Below are positions 31,182 to 38,778 of a stretch of DNA of 64,000 nucleotides, in pieces. The translations under genes were made by a program, and so were the position numbers. The notes beneath the pieces are model-generated. The model did not search any database, was not told the DNA's origin, and was given only the letters and a program-made list of their open reading frames with translations. The stretch spans positions 147,662 through 211,661 of the forward strand of contig NZ_JAKIKY010000008.1 in NCBI RefSeq assembly GCF_023349185.1. Reading direction: 5' to 3'. The stretch's first letter is position 1; every line of letters starts with the position of its first letter. The DNA comes from Shewanella aquimarina. GTDB lineage: Bacteria; Pseudomonadota; Gammaproteobacteria; Enterobacterales; Shewanellaceae.

Positions 31182-31838
31182 TTAGCCAGGCATCACGACT
31201 ATCCCTATTGGTTCTAGTAATTGCTCCGTCTGCCAGGCACAGATCTTCACGCCTTCCAAGTCGACACTTCTGATGTCGAGCCCCTCAAGCTCGGCATGGG
31301 TGAGGTCACACCCGCGTATGTTCAAGTTCTGCCAGCAATCTTGAGAGAAGCTGCCGCGACTAAGATCCGAGCCCATCAACGAGGCCCCGTTAAGATTGGC
31401 GCTGCGCCAGTTGTTTTCAAATAGTTCGCACTTTTCCAGGCATTGGTCGTTCAAGTTGGCGTAGGCGAGGTTGCAGCCCGTGATGTAGGCGGAGCAGAAG
31501 TACACAGTATGACTGATCTGGTTGTAAAATCGGCTGCGGGAAAAGTTGGCGCCCTTAAGATCGCACTCTCTGAATTCGATGCCAAAACAGTTGGCACCGG
31601 CAAAATTGGCCAGAGAGAGTCGGCAAGCCTTAAAGCTCGCATCACGCAGGTCGGCGAAGTTAAAGTGACAGCCTTCTATGGCGCCGGGTTCGATGAAATG
31701 ACACTCTTCGAAGTTGGTATCTCGCAGGTTGGCGTGGCGAAAATCGCACTGGTAGAAGTGGCAACGTCGAAAACGGCAGTTGCTCAAGTCTTGGTGCGAA
31801 AAGTCCTGCTGTGTAAAAACTTTGTCGATAAGATCCAT
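31182..31838 (-). CDS. qnr: QnrA-family pentapeptide repeat protein
   Basis: A 218-aa protein, the exact length of QnrA1. It starts MDLIDKVFTQQDFS and shares long stretches with QnrA, for example DLRDASFKACRLSLANF, FRECDLKGANFSR, CLEKCELFENNW, ASLMGSDLSRG and EGVKICAWQ, from memory of the family. It is built of A(D/N)LxX pentapeptide repeats that form a right-handed beta-helix mimicking DNA and protecting gyrase and topoisomerase IV from quinolones. RBS GAGGAG six bases before the ATG. The chromosomal QnrA-type gene of Shewanella is the known source of plasmid qnrA, so this is a species-resident gene. Exact variant cannot be named. Confidence 0.92.
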   Translation of the reverse strand: MDLIDKVFTQQDFSHQDLSNCRFRRCHFYQCDFRHANLRDTNFEECHFIEPGAIEGCHFNFADLRDASFKACRLSLANFAGANCFGIEFRECDLKGANFSRSRFYNQISHTVYFCSAYITGCNLAYANLNDQCLEKCELFENNWRSANLNGASLMGSDLSRGSFSQDCWQNLNIRGCDLTHAELEGLDIRSVDLEGVKICAWQTEQLLEPIGIVVMPG

Positions 31839-32254
31839 ACTTACTCCTCAAATAAACCGCCTGCACCTTAGCACTCAGATGCTCAATTTTCACCAAAGTT
31901 AAACCCTTTAAAATCAGCGTTTTAAAATGTGCTTAAATCGCGATTTTAAGGGGGAAAAATGGCACTGTAAGCCACGTTCGACATCGAATCGGTATGAACG
32001 GGTGGTGAAAAAAGTTTTTAGCCGTAGCGCGTTTGATTAAATTCGACTCAATTCAGACGGTGAACCGTATCTTCGCGGCACTTTAGTTGAGCCATTGGCG
32101 ACATTTTTGAACATTTGTTAATCGAAAAAGTCGTTGTTGAACGGCGCTGGGGTGGTAAAATGCCGCTCGGCTTCGGTGCGGCCGTGGCCTAACTTGGGGT
32201 CACCTCGCGAGTGCCGAGCTTATTTCTCTTTTTCCATTACTGATTCGAGTGTCT
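31839..32254. other. Intergenic region upstream of qnr and the OMP gene
   Basis: About 415 bp holding divergent promoters. A near-palindrome CTTAAATCGCGATTTTAAG at 31932-31950 is the only notable element; it could be a regulatory site but I know no regulator for it. Confidence 0.4.
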
Positions 32255-33421
32255 ATGAAACGGATTTTATGTTTGTCCCTGCTGGCCTGTTCTAACCTAG
32301 CGTTTGCCGTCGATCCCCTGATTGAAACCCCGAAAGATATGCCGCCGACCTGGGTGGATGAGATCCTGGACGTCTTCGGCGCCGATGGTGAGTTTGACGA
32401 CAGCAAGACCATAGACATGAGCTATCTGCCGACCGCCTATTACACGCCGGAGAAGAAATTCGGCGTGGGCCTGCTGATGGTGGGCCTGTATAAGACAGAC
32501 GGCGCGGCGCCCGAGGAGCAGCCTTCTTCACTGGTGCTCAACTCCTTCGTGTCGATGAACAACTCCTATGGCGTCGAAGTGGAGAACATGACCTTCTTCA
32601 ACGGCGGCAAGCAGCGTCTGCTGCTGGGCCTGGAGCTGCACAACGAGGCGTCTGTCTATTACGGACGCGGCATAGCAGATGGCAATATCGACAGTAATCA
32701 TCATGAGTTCGACGAGCAGCTCTACAGCTTTACGCCGCGCTGGATGACCCAGTTGGCCGACAACTATTTTGTCGGCGTGGGCGCCGATTTTACCTACGTC
32801 AGTGCCGACAAATTCACTCGGGTGGAGGGCGACCTGCCCCTGCCATCCGATGGCATCCTGCCCGATAACCTGAGTTCGGGTCTGGTGGTGACCAGCATAT
32901 ATGACTCGCGAGACTATCGCCTCAACGCCACCCAGGGTTGGTTGTTGCAGCTGGACGCGGGTCTGTATCAAAACAGCGAGTACGACAGCTTCGCCAAGTA
33001 CGATCTCCAGTTGGCTAACTATATCGATCTCAGCACCACCTCTTTACTGAGCGGCATGCCAGGGCTTATCGCCTGGCAGGTGCAGGGCCACTTCACCAGC
33101 GGTGACGTGCCCTGGAACATGCTGCCGGATCTCGGCGGTTCCAGCGCCATGCGCGGCTACATCAAGGGACGTTACCGTGACAAGCAGATGATGATGGGCC
33201 AGGTAGAATATCGTCTGCCTATCTTCCAGCGCTATGGCATGGTGTTCTGGGGCGGTGTGGGCAGCGTGGCCGACAAGGTGAGCGAGCTCAATGACGAGCT
33301 GTTGACCACCTACGGCACAGGCTTCCGCTTCAAGCTCAAAGATAAGATCAACCTGCGTCTGGATATTGGTGTCGGCGAGAACGAGACCAACTTCTACCTC
33401 AACGTCAACGAAGTCTTCTAG
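32255..33421 (+). CDS. Outer-membrane beta-barrel protein of the BamA/TamA (D15) type
   Basis: Start at the ATG at 32255 (a GTG lies two codons before). The 388-aa precursor has a signal peptide ending at LAFA. The C-terminal 200 residues carry the surface-antigen/D15 features: alternating polar/hydrophobic strands, the MRGYIKGRYRDKQ loop with the conserved R-G-Y and G-R-Y-R-D, and a C-terminal Phe needed for outer-membrane insertion. There is no POTRA domain visible, so it is a stand-alone barrel, possibly for patatin-like or small-protein export. It abuts the next gene, which it probably shares a transcript with. Confidence 0.85.
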   Translation: MKRILCLSLLACSNLAFAVDPLIETPKDMPPTWVDEILDVFGADGEFDDSKTIDMSYLPTAYYTPEKKFGVGLLMVGLYKTDGAAPEEQPSSLVLNSFVSMNNSYGVEVENMTFFNGGKQRLLLGLELHNEASVYYGRGIADGNIDSNHHEFDEQLYSFTPRWMTQLADNYFVGVGADFTYVSADKFTRVEGDLPLPSDGILPDNLSSGLVVTSIYDSRDYRLNATQGWLLQLDAGLYQNSEYDSFAKYDLQLANYIDLSTTSLLSGMPGLIAWQVQGHFTSGDVPWNMLPDLGGSSAMRGYIKGRYRDKQMMMGQVEYRLPIFQRYGMVFWGGVGSVADKVSELNDELLTTYGTGFRFKLKDKINLRLDIGVGENETNFYLNVNEVF

Positions 33422-33423
33422 TG

Positions 33424-34212
33424 ATGCTGTTGCCGCTCGCTCTGCCTGTTCGCTTGTGTGTTAACGCCAAGTTTGTGCTGGTCGCCTCGGTTGTTATCTC
33501 CGCCCTGGTGACGAGCCAGCCTGTGCAGGCGGGCGAGACTCAGCTCCATGATGCACAAGATAAAAAGGCCCAGTGCACGCGCCGTGCCGAGTACGATATC
33601 TATCTTAGCGGCATACACACGGGCACCATGAGCCGCACCGAGCAGTGGCAGGGCAAAAGCGCCGTGGTGACCTCAGACAGTGAGGCCAGCATCTTAGGCA
33701 TAGGCACCCGCTACAGGCAGAGAGCCGAGTTAACCTGGTCAGAGGCCACAGAGGAGTGGATCACCCAGGCGTTTCATCAGCAGGTGAGCGGCTTTCGTGC
33801 CCGCGACATGCGGGTAGAGTTTAGCGATAATGGCCGCGCCTCACGGGTAGACTTGGATGGTGAGGTGACCGACTATCGCTCACCGGAGAAGGCGCTGCGG
33901 GATGTGGATACCCTGGCGATCGAGATGCGCCGCTTGCTGTTAAAGGGGCGACACCAGTTTGCCCTGGTTCGCCAGGCCTCAGATGCCATGGAGTCTTATC
34001 AATTCTACGTAAAATCCCCTCAGCCTTTACAGCAGACCCCCTGGGGTAAGCTGACCTTAGTGCCGGTGGAGCAGACAGGCGCCGAAGAGGTGACCTACTA
34101 CTTCGCCCCCGAGCTGGATTATCAGCTCATTAAGGCGCGCTATCACGGCATCCTGCTACAGGGGCTTATCGAGCTTAATCACTACAGCTCGAATTGCGAC
34201 TCAGCCTCATAG
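33424..34212 (+). CDS. Exported DUF3108-like protein
   Basis: The ATG at 33424 comes two bases after the stop of the barrel gene, so the two are cotranscribed and probably coupled. The 262-aa product has a long signal peptide (ending near residue 35 at VQAG) and then a domain with YDIYLSGIHTGTMSRTEQWQGK and later PWGKLTLVPVEQ, resembling DUF3108, periplasmic proteins of unknown function. No membrane segment after the signal. Possible partner of the outer-membrane barrel in a transport or envelope role, inferred only from adjacency. Confidence 0.7.
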   Translation: MLLPLALPVRLCVNAKFVLVASVVISALVTSQPVQAGETQLHDAQDKKAQCTRRAEYDIYLSGIHTGTMSRTEQWQGKSAVVTSDSEASILGIGTRYRQRAELTWSEATEEWITQAFHQQVSGFRARDMRVEFSDNGRASRVDLDGEVTDYRSPEKALRDVDTLAIEMRRLLLKGRHQFALVRQASDAMESYQFYVKSPQPLQQTPWGKLTLVPVEQTGAEEVTYYFAPELDYQLIKARYHGILLQGLIELNHYSSNCDSAS

Positions 34213-34260
34213 GGCCGAGCCGCAACTATCATTTGGGTAAGGCTTTAAGCGTGGCCTTAT

Positions 34261-35532
34261 TTAGCCCTGGTTATAGTGGCTAATGGGCAGCTGGCTGACG
34301 CTATCGAGTCGCCAGGCGCCTTTTTCGTAGACGAAGCTGACGCTGTGCAGGTCATCCTTAAACTCATAGCGTTTATTCGAGGCCTGCAGGGCATGGTTAA
34401 ACTCTATCTGAATGTGTTGATAGCCATCGTTTAGTGACATCTTACCCAGATGTTGTGGCAGGTCGATAAGGCGGCTCAGCGCCTTGTCTAATTCGCGATC
34501 TTTTATCGGCAGTTGCTGCTTAAACTGCTCGCTGAACAGCGCCGAGAAGGCTTGCTTGTCCTTGCTGTGGGTATAGGCGGCAACAGTCCAGTCGGCCAAC
34601 AAGAGGTCGAACGTCTTATCGGCCTGGGTCAATGAAGCGACGGGCGTCTTGTTGTCGTTGCTAAGGTAGTTGTTAAGTGTCTCCTCGGCTGTTTTTATCG
34701 CGTCTTCTAGCAACTGGGCTACCTTTATCGCCGCCGGATCTTGGCTGGCCTTGAGCTCGCCGCTGACCCTGTCGACCGCCTCTACACGTTCTTGCCAGCT
34801 GTTGAAGCCCTTCATAAGCCCTTGTAGCGAGGCCATATGTTGCTTCATCACCTCGGCGACTGCCTTATCCTGTTTGCGCGCCTCCCTGGCCTCGGTGCCC
34901 ACAGTGTCACTAAAGGTGCTGTTGAGTATGGTGTTGGGCGAGTCGAAGTAGAGCCCGGCACCGCTGTAGGGATCGACCCAGAGATCGCTGGTATCGACTG
35001 GTGCCATAGGTTTGGGCTTTATGTCACCATAGTAGAGCTGGGCTATCTCGGCCTTATGCTGGCTAACGAAGGAACCAATCGCCTTGCGATCGCTGGCCGC
35101 CAGTTGTTGATACTGGCTTGCCAGTTGCTGCAATTTGTCTGAGTGCAGCACCCTTTGGTTGGCATAGTAGCCGCAGCGCAGGTTACAGGCTTGCTTGGTC
35201 AGGCTGGAGGCGGGGCCTAAGGTGATCGCCTTGCTCTGCACAAATACCTCGGCGGTATATATGCCTCTGGGGATGGCGCCACTCTTGTCCATCAGGTAGA
35301 TGGTATTGTTGGGGCTATGGCGGCCGACGACCTCAAGATCTTGCTTGCTGGCACACAGGGAATAGTCCCGGCTGGTGACCGGCAGCTCCTTGTTGTAGGT
35401 GGAGACGACCAGCTTATCCAGGCTAATCCCTTCGGGTACAGTGCCTGTGATGGTGAGATCGCACTGCTGAGCGTTGACGTTGAGGGCCAGGCCACCCAGG
35501 GCCAGACCGAGAAATATCAATCCTTGTTTCAT
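34261..35532 (-). CDS. Hypothetical exported protein
   Basis: Start at the ATG at 35532, where a signal peptide begins (MKQGLIFLGLALGGLALNVNA); the open frame continues upstream without a signal and that part is unlikely to be translated. The 423-aa product has six or more Cys in the first 110 residues, consistent with disulfides in the periplasm, then a Gln/Lys/Ala-rich helical middle and a C-terminal domain with repeated SL/FN motifs. I do not recognise a family. It is convergent with the DUF3108-like gene. Confidence 0.7.
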   Translation of the reverse strand: MKQGLIFLGLALGGLALNVNAQQCDLTITGTVPEGISLDKLVVSTYNKELPVTSRDYSLCASKQDLEVVGRHSPNNTIYLMDKSGAIPRGIYTAEVFVQSKAITLGPASSLTKQACNLRCGYYANQRVLHSDKLQQLASQYQQLAASDRKAIGSFVSQHKAEIAQLYYGDIKPKPMAPVDTSDLWVDPYSGAGLYFDSPNTILNSTFSDTVGTEAREARKQDKAVAEVMKQHMASLQGLMKGFNSWQERVEAVDRVSGELKASQDPAAIKVAQLLEDAIKTAEETLNNYLSNDNKTPVASLTQADKTFDLLLADWTVAAYTHSKDKQAFSALFSEQFKQQLPIKDRELDKALSRLIDLPQHLGKMSLNDGYQHIQIEFNHALQASNKRYEFKDDLHSVSFVYEKGAWRLDSVSQLPISHYNQG

Positions 35533-35566
35533 GAAGCTTCCTTGTAGTTGTTGATTTAAATGTGTT

Positions 35567-36184
35567 TTATGTTTTATCCCAGCCGCACCACTGTTTTTCA
35601 CAGGGGACACCGTCATGGTTGCCGTCCATCTTAGTATCTGGGCAATTATTGATATAGAAGATGGCCTCCTCGCAGGAGCGCATATGACTGCAATGTGTCT
35701 TACCTGCCTCACAGCGAAACTTAGGCGTTGCCGGTTGCCACTCTTGGGTCTCGACTGTAGGGAGTTCATCGTAGGTGATCACCGGAGTGGCATTGAGTGC
35801 CTGATACTGTTTAATGGCGAAGCTGCCGATACTCACGAGTATGATAATGAAGATCATCCGCTGCAGGCGAGAGCCGGAGCGACGACGGGAATAGTGGGAC
35901 GTGGGCGTATGGTCTTTATATTGGGAGCGAGTCGGTTTATTCGCGAGGCCAGAAGTTACGCCTGAAACCACGGCGACCCCCTCGATGCTGGCTTTAATCG
36001 CCTTTATCTTGCCATCGCTCTGTTGCTGGCTTTGATAGACAATTTCGTCGCCTACCACAGGCTTTCTGGCCATCTGTTTCAGGGCGGAGATATGGATAAA
36101 CACATCTTGGGCATTGGGCGTATTTGGCTTGATAAAGCCAAAGCCTCTATCGTCATTCCAGCGAACCAGTGTGCCTCTTTCCAT
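35567..36184 (-). CDS. Cold-shock domain - TM - excalibur calcium-binding domain protein
   Basis: Start at the ATG at 36184 (MERGTLVRW); the upstream in-frame codons have no RBS. The 205-aa product joins a CspA-like nucleic-acid-binding domain (residues about 1-60, with K/R-x-x-x-FGFIKP and DVFIHISAL), a basic linker, one TM helix (about 110-130) and an exported C-terminal domain with six Cys, ending DGNHDGVPCEKQWC, which is the excalibur motif DxDxDGxxCE. The cold-shock domain would be cytoplasmic and the excalibur domain periplasmic. Fusions of CSD plus TM exist, with unknown roles. Confidence 0.82.
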   Translation of the reverse strand: MERGTLVRWNDDRGFGFIKPNTPNAQDVFIHISALKQMARKPVVGDEIVYQSQQQSDGKIKAIKASIEGVAVVSGVTSGLANKPTRSQYKDHTPTSHYSRRRSGSRLQRMIFIIILVSIGSFAIKQYQALNATPVITYDELPTVETQEWQPATPKFRCEAGKTHCSHMRSCEEAIFYINNCPDTKMDGNHDGVPCEKQWCGWDKT

Positions 36185-36291
36185 GGCGAAGGTTGTCCTT
36201 TTTTGAATTGTTTTGCTATCGATGCAGTCGCTAAGCAATGATTTTCACTCAGCTTTTTATCTATGCTATCGCGAATGCTCCCGCTTTGTCA

Positions 36292-37293
36292 TCAGCTAAT
36301 GGTGACCAGATTCAGTATCCAGCCCATCAGGGTGAAGGCGACTAGCAGCAGGCCAAACAGCATGGCGAGTAAGCGCCAGCGCATCACCTGTTTGAGCATG
36401 ACGAACTCGGGAAAGCTGGCGGCGACTGTGCTCATGCAAAAGGCCAGGGTAGTGCCCAGGGGGACGCCCTGCATCAACAGGCTTTCCAGTACGGGGATAA
36501 CGCCGGTAGCGTTGGCGTACAGGGGGATGCCCATCAACACGGCGACGGGGACAGACCACCACTGGCCGTCGCCCAGATTAGCCTCCAGGAAGCCGGCGGG
36601 CACAAAGCCGTGCAGGGCCGCGCCCAGGCCAACCCCTATGATGACCCATTTCCACACTCGGCCGAAGATGGTGAGTGTCTCCTCTTTGGCAAACTGGTGA
36701 CGCTGGCGCCAGCTCATGCTTGGCGGACTCATGGGCGAGGAGTGAGCCGCGGCGGTTTGCGCCTGAGAGATGCCTCGTTGGTAGGCGTTGGCGGCCAGTG
36801 GTTGTAGCCAACGCTCGGCATGTAGCAGATCCAGCAGGGCGCCACCGAGCATGCCTATGGTGATGCCGGTGAGGGCGTAGAGCAGGGTGATCTTGGCCCC
36901 CAGCAGGCTAAACAGCAGCAGGATGGCGACCTCGTTGATCAGCGGCGAGGTCAGCAGGAACGCCATGGTGATCCCCACGGGAATCCCCGCCGTGGTAAAG
37001 CCGAGAAACACTGGGATGCTGGAGCAGGAGCAGAAGGGGGTAATGGCACCAAAGCCCGCGCCCAGGCTATAACCCAGCAGCTTAGGCTTACCCGCCAGAT
37101 AGTCACGCACCCGCTCGACGTTGAGCGCCGCCCGCAGCCAGCCGATCAGGTAGATCATTATCAGGAGCAGGGCGAAGATCTTGCTGGTGTCTTCGATAAA
37201 GAAGTGCAGCGCCTGACCCCAGGCGCTCTGCTCGGAGAGGCCGATGAGATCAACGACCAGCAGGTCGGCGAGTTGGGTAAACCAGGCTAGCAT
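36292..37293 (-). CDS. Permease of the DUF318/ArsP type
   Basis: A 333-aa integral membrane protein with about eight TM segments. The conserved TPFCSCSSIPVFLGF sequence (about residues 103-117) with its Cys pair is the hallmark of DUF318 (PF03773) permeases, which include ArsP, an exporter of trivalent organoarsenicals. It is the last gene of a three-gene operon behind an ArsR-type regulator and a thioredoxin-like gene (27 bp gap). The operon context supports export of arsenicals or another thiol-reactive compound; the substrate is inference. Confidence 0.88.
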   Translation of the reverse strand: MLAWFTQLADLLVVDLIGLSEQSAWGQALHFFIEDTSKIFALLLIMIYLIGWLRAALNVERVRDYLAGKPKLLGYSLGAGFGAITPFCSCSSIPVFLGFTTAGIPVGITMAFLLTSPLINEVAILLLFSLLGAKITLLYALTGITIGMLGGALLDLLHAERWLQPLAANAYQRGISQAQTAAAHSSPMSPPSMSWRQRHQFAKEETLTIFGRVWKWVIIGVGLGAALHGFVPAGFLEANLGDGQWWSVPVAVLMGIPLYANATGVIPVLESLLMQGVPLGTTLAFCMSTVAASFPEFVMLKQVMRWRLLAMLFGLLLVAFTLMGWILNLVTIS

Positions 37294-37320
37294 GGGCCCT
37301 CCCTAGGGATGCCTGAGGCG

Positions 37321-37569
37321 TTATTGCACCTTGTGGATCTTGGTTAGCAGTTGGGTGAGTTCTTCGTCGCTGGGCAGGCGCCCGGCCGCCAGCACCTCGC
37401 CGTCGATCACTATGGCCGGGGTCGACATGACGCCATAGGCGGCGATCTGGGCGATATCGGTAACCTTACTCAGTTCTATCTCCAGGTTCAGCTCGTCTGC
37501 GATCCTGGCGATATCATTGGCGAGATTGGTGCAGCGTTTACAGCCACTGCCGAGTACTTCTATCTTCAT
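37321..37569 (-). CDS. Small thioredoxin-like protein with CxxC
   Basis: An 82-aa protein of the MTH895/TM0996 type: the fold starts MKIEVLGSGCKRCTNL with the redox pair C10 and C13. It acts as a small thiol redox protein in the cytoplasm. Middle gene of the arsR-thioredoxin-permease operon, which supports redox handling of the substrate taken by the permease. Confidence 0.9.
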   Translation of the reverse strand: MKIEVLGSGCKRCTNLANDIARIADELNLEIELSKVTDIAQIAAYGVMSTPAIVIDGEVLAAGRLPSDEELTQLLTKIHKVQ

Positions 37570-37635
37570 CTGTCGTTCCTTATCTAACGGATTGAATTTA
37601 TTTTGCTACGGGCCTTGCTCATTGCTGGTGGGTGA

Positions 37636-37980
37636 TTATCTGCCGCAGCAGCTTTTGCTTGTTTGCGCCTCGAGTGCGGTCTCAATACAGGTCAGCATGC
37701 CCAGCAGGCAAGGCGTTTCCAGGCGATAGTAGATCTGCTTGCCCTCGCGGCGGCTGGCGACTATACCGGCTTGCCTAAGCAGTGACAGGTGTTTGGAGAC
37801 GGTAGAGATGTCGGCATCCACGCCGTCGGTGAGCTCGCAGACACAGCGCTCTTGCTGTTCCAGTTGCTCAACCAGCCAGAGGCGGGTCGGGTGGGCCAGT
37901 GCCTTGAGCAGGGCGGCGCGGCTGTTGAGTCGCTCCTGGCTCTGGGTATGAGTCTGGGCCTGGGTCATGACAGGTTTCAT
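37636..37980 (-). CDS. ArsR family repressor
   Basis: Start at the ATG at 37980, with AAGG seven bases upstream on the minus strand; longer in-frame starts lack an RBS and cover the operator. The 114-aa product has the ArsR winged HTH and the metal site pattern ERCVCEL (about residues 46-52), the position of the As(III)-binding CxC in ArsR (ELCVCDL), plus a C-terminal SCCGR that may add thiol ligands. It should repress the operon by binding the 22-bp palindrome just upstream and release on binding a thiophilic ligand. Confidence 0.9.
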   Translation of the reverse strand: MKPVMTQAQTHTQSQERLNSRAALLKALAHPTRLWLVEQLEQQERCVCELTDGVDADISTVSKHLSLLRQAGIVASRREGKQIYYRLETPCLLGMLTCIETALEAQTSKSCCGR

Positions 37981-38006
37981 GGTGCGCCTTAAAAAAGTGT
38001 TGGCTT

Positions 38007-38028
38007 CATTTGGCATAATAGCCAAATG
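38007..38028 (-). promoter_or_regulatory. ArsR operator, perfect 22-bp palindrome
   Basis: CATTTGGC (38007-38014) and GCCAAATG (38021-38028) around ATAATA form a perfect 8+6+8 inverted repeat, 27 bp upstream of the arsR start, the position of an ArsR/SmtB-type operator. Confidence 0.88.
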
Positions 38029-38259
38029 TTTTGCCGACGAGTAACCTTTTATCAAGGGTTTAGCTCGGCTTTGTGATGCAAGTGTCATCTAGCGGATGCT
38101 TTGTGAGACTGGGCTGATTTGCAATGAATGGGATTCGCCTATGCAGTTTATGCAACTCTGGCGAGTCCACATGGCAAGCTGTATTTAGAGGGGGGTGAAA
38201 ATTTGTACTTAGGTGGCTTGGTGCTAGAGTGAGTAAATCGCTCATCGAAAGGATCCAAG

Positions 38260-38667
38260 ATGAATACACCGAAAATATCCCCTAGATTACCGCTGGCCCT
38301 GCTACTGGGATTGGGGCTGTTTAGCGCCCAGGTTTCCGCCAGCAATGGCTTTAACAGTGAGGCGAGCCATGCCGCCGGCGGCGCCGTGATGGCCGGGGCA
38401 CTGGTGTGGGCATCCGATGCCTGGACGCCTCAGTATGACAGAGCCTGGGTGGGATTCTCCGTGAGCGCCGCCCTCGGCATCCTGGTGCAATATCATGAGT
38501 ATGACAAGGGCACCAATACCGCCAGCGAAGCCTTGCTCGACGCGGCGTCTCATACCCTGGGCGCCGCCATCGGCGCCTATGTCACCGACGGTTATCTGCT
38601 TAGCCCTGTGGTCAAGCCCGAGCACGGTGGCAGTTATGTGGGCGTGGATTTCTCGTTTCGTTTCTAG
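38260..38667 (+). CDS. YfiM-like (DUF2279) small exported protein
   Basis: A 135-aa protein with a signal peptide ending at VSAS and a membrane-associated core: the pattern SHAAGGAVMAGALVWASDAW, then GFSVSAALGILVQYHEYD and ASHTLGAAIGAYVTDG resembles the YfiM/DUF2279 family, whose E. coli member is a lipoprotein with three such helices. No lipobox here; the protein probably sits in the envelope. Function unknown. The assignment is by pattern only. Confidence 0.6.
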   Translation: MNTPKISPRLPLALLLGLGLFSAQVSASNGFNSEASHAAGGAVMAGALVWASDAWTPQYDRAWVGFSVSAALGILVQYHEYDKGTNTASEALLDAASHTLGAAIGAYVTDGYLLSPVVKPEHGGSYVGVDFSFRF

Positions 38668-38778
38668 CGCCAGCCGCTACTGAATTCTGGCTGAGTTTAA
38701 AGGATTAAGTTTGGTTTAAGTCTTAGGGCCGATCATGTTGGCCAAATCACAATAACAACAAGTTGAAGGAGAGGACGC

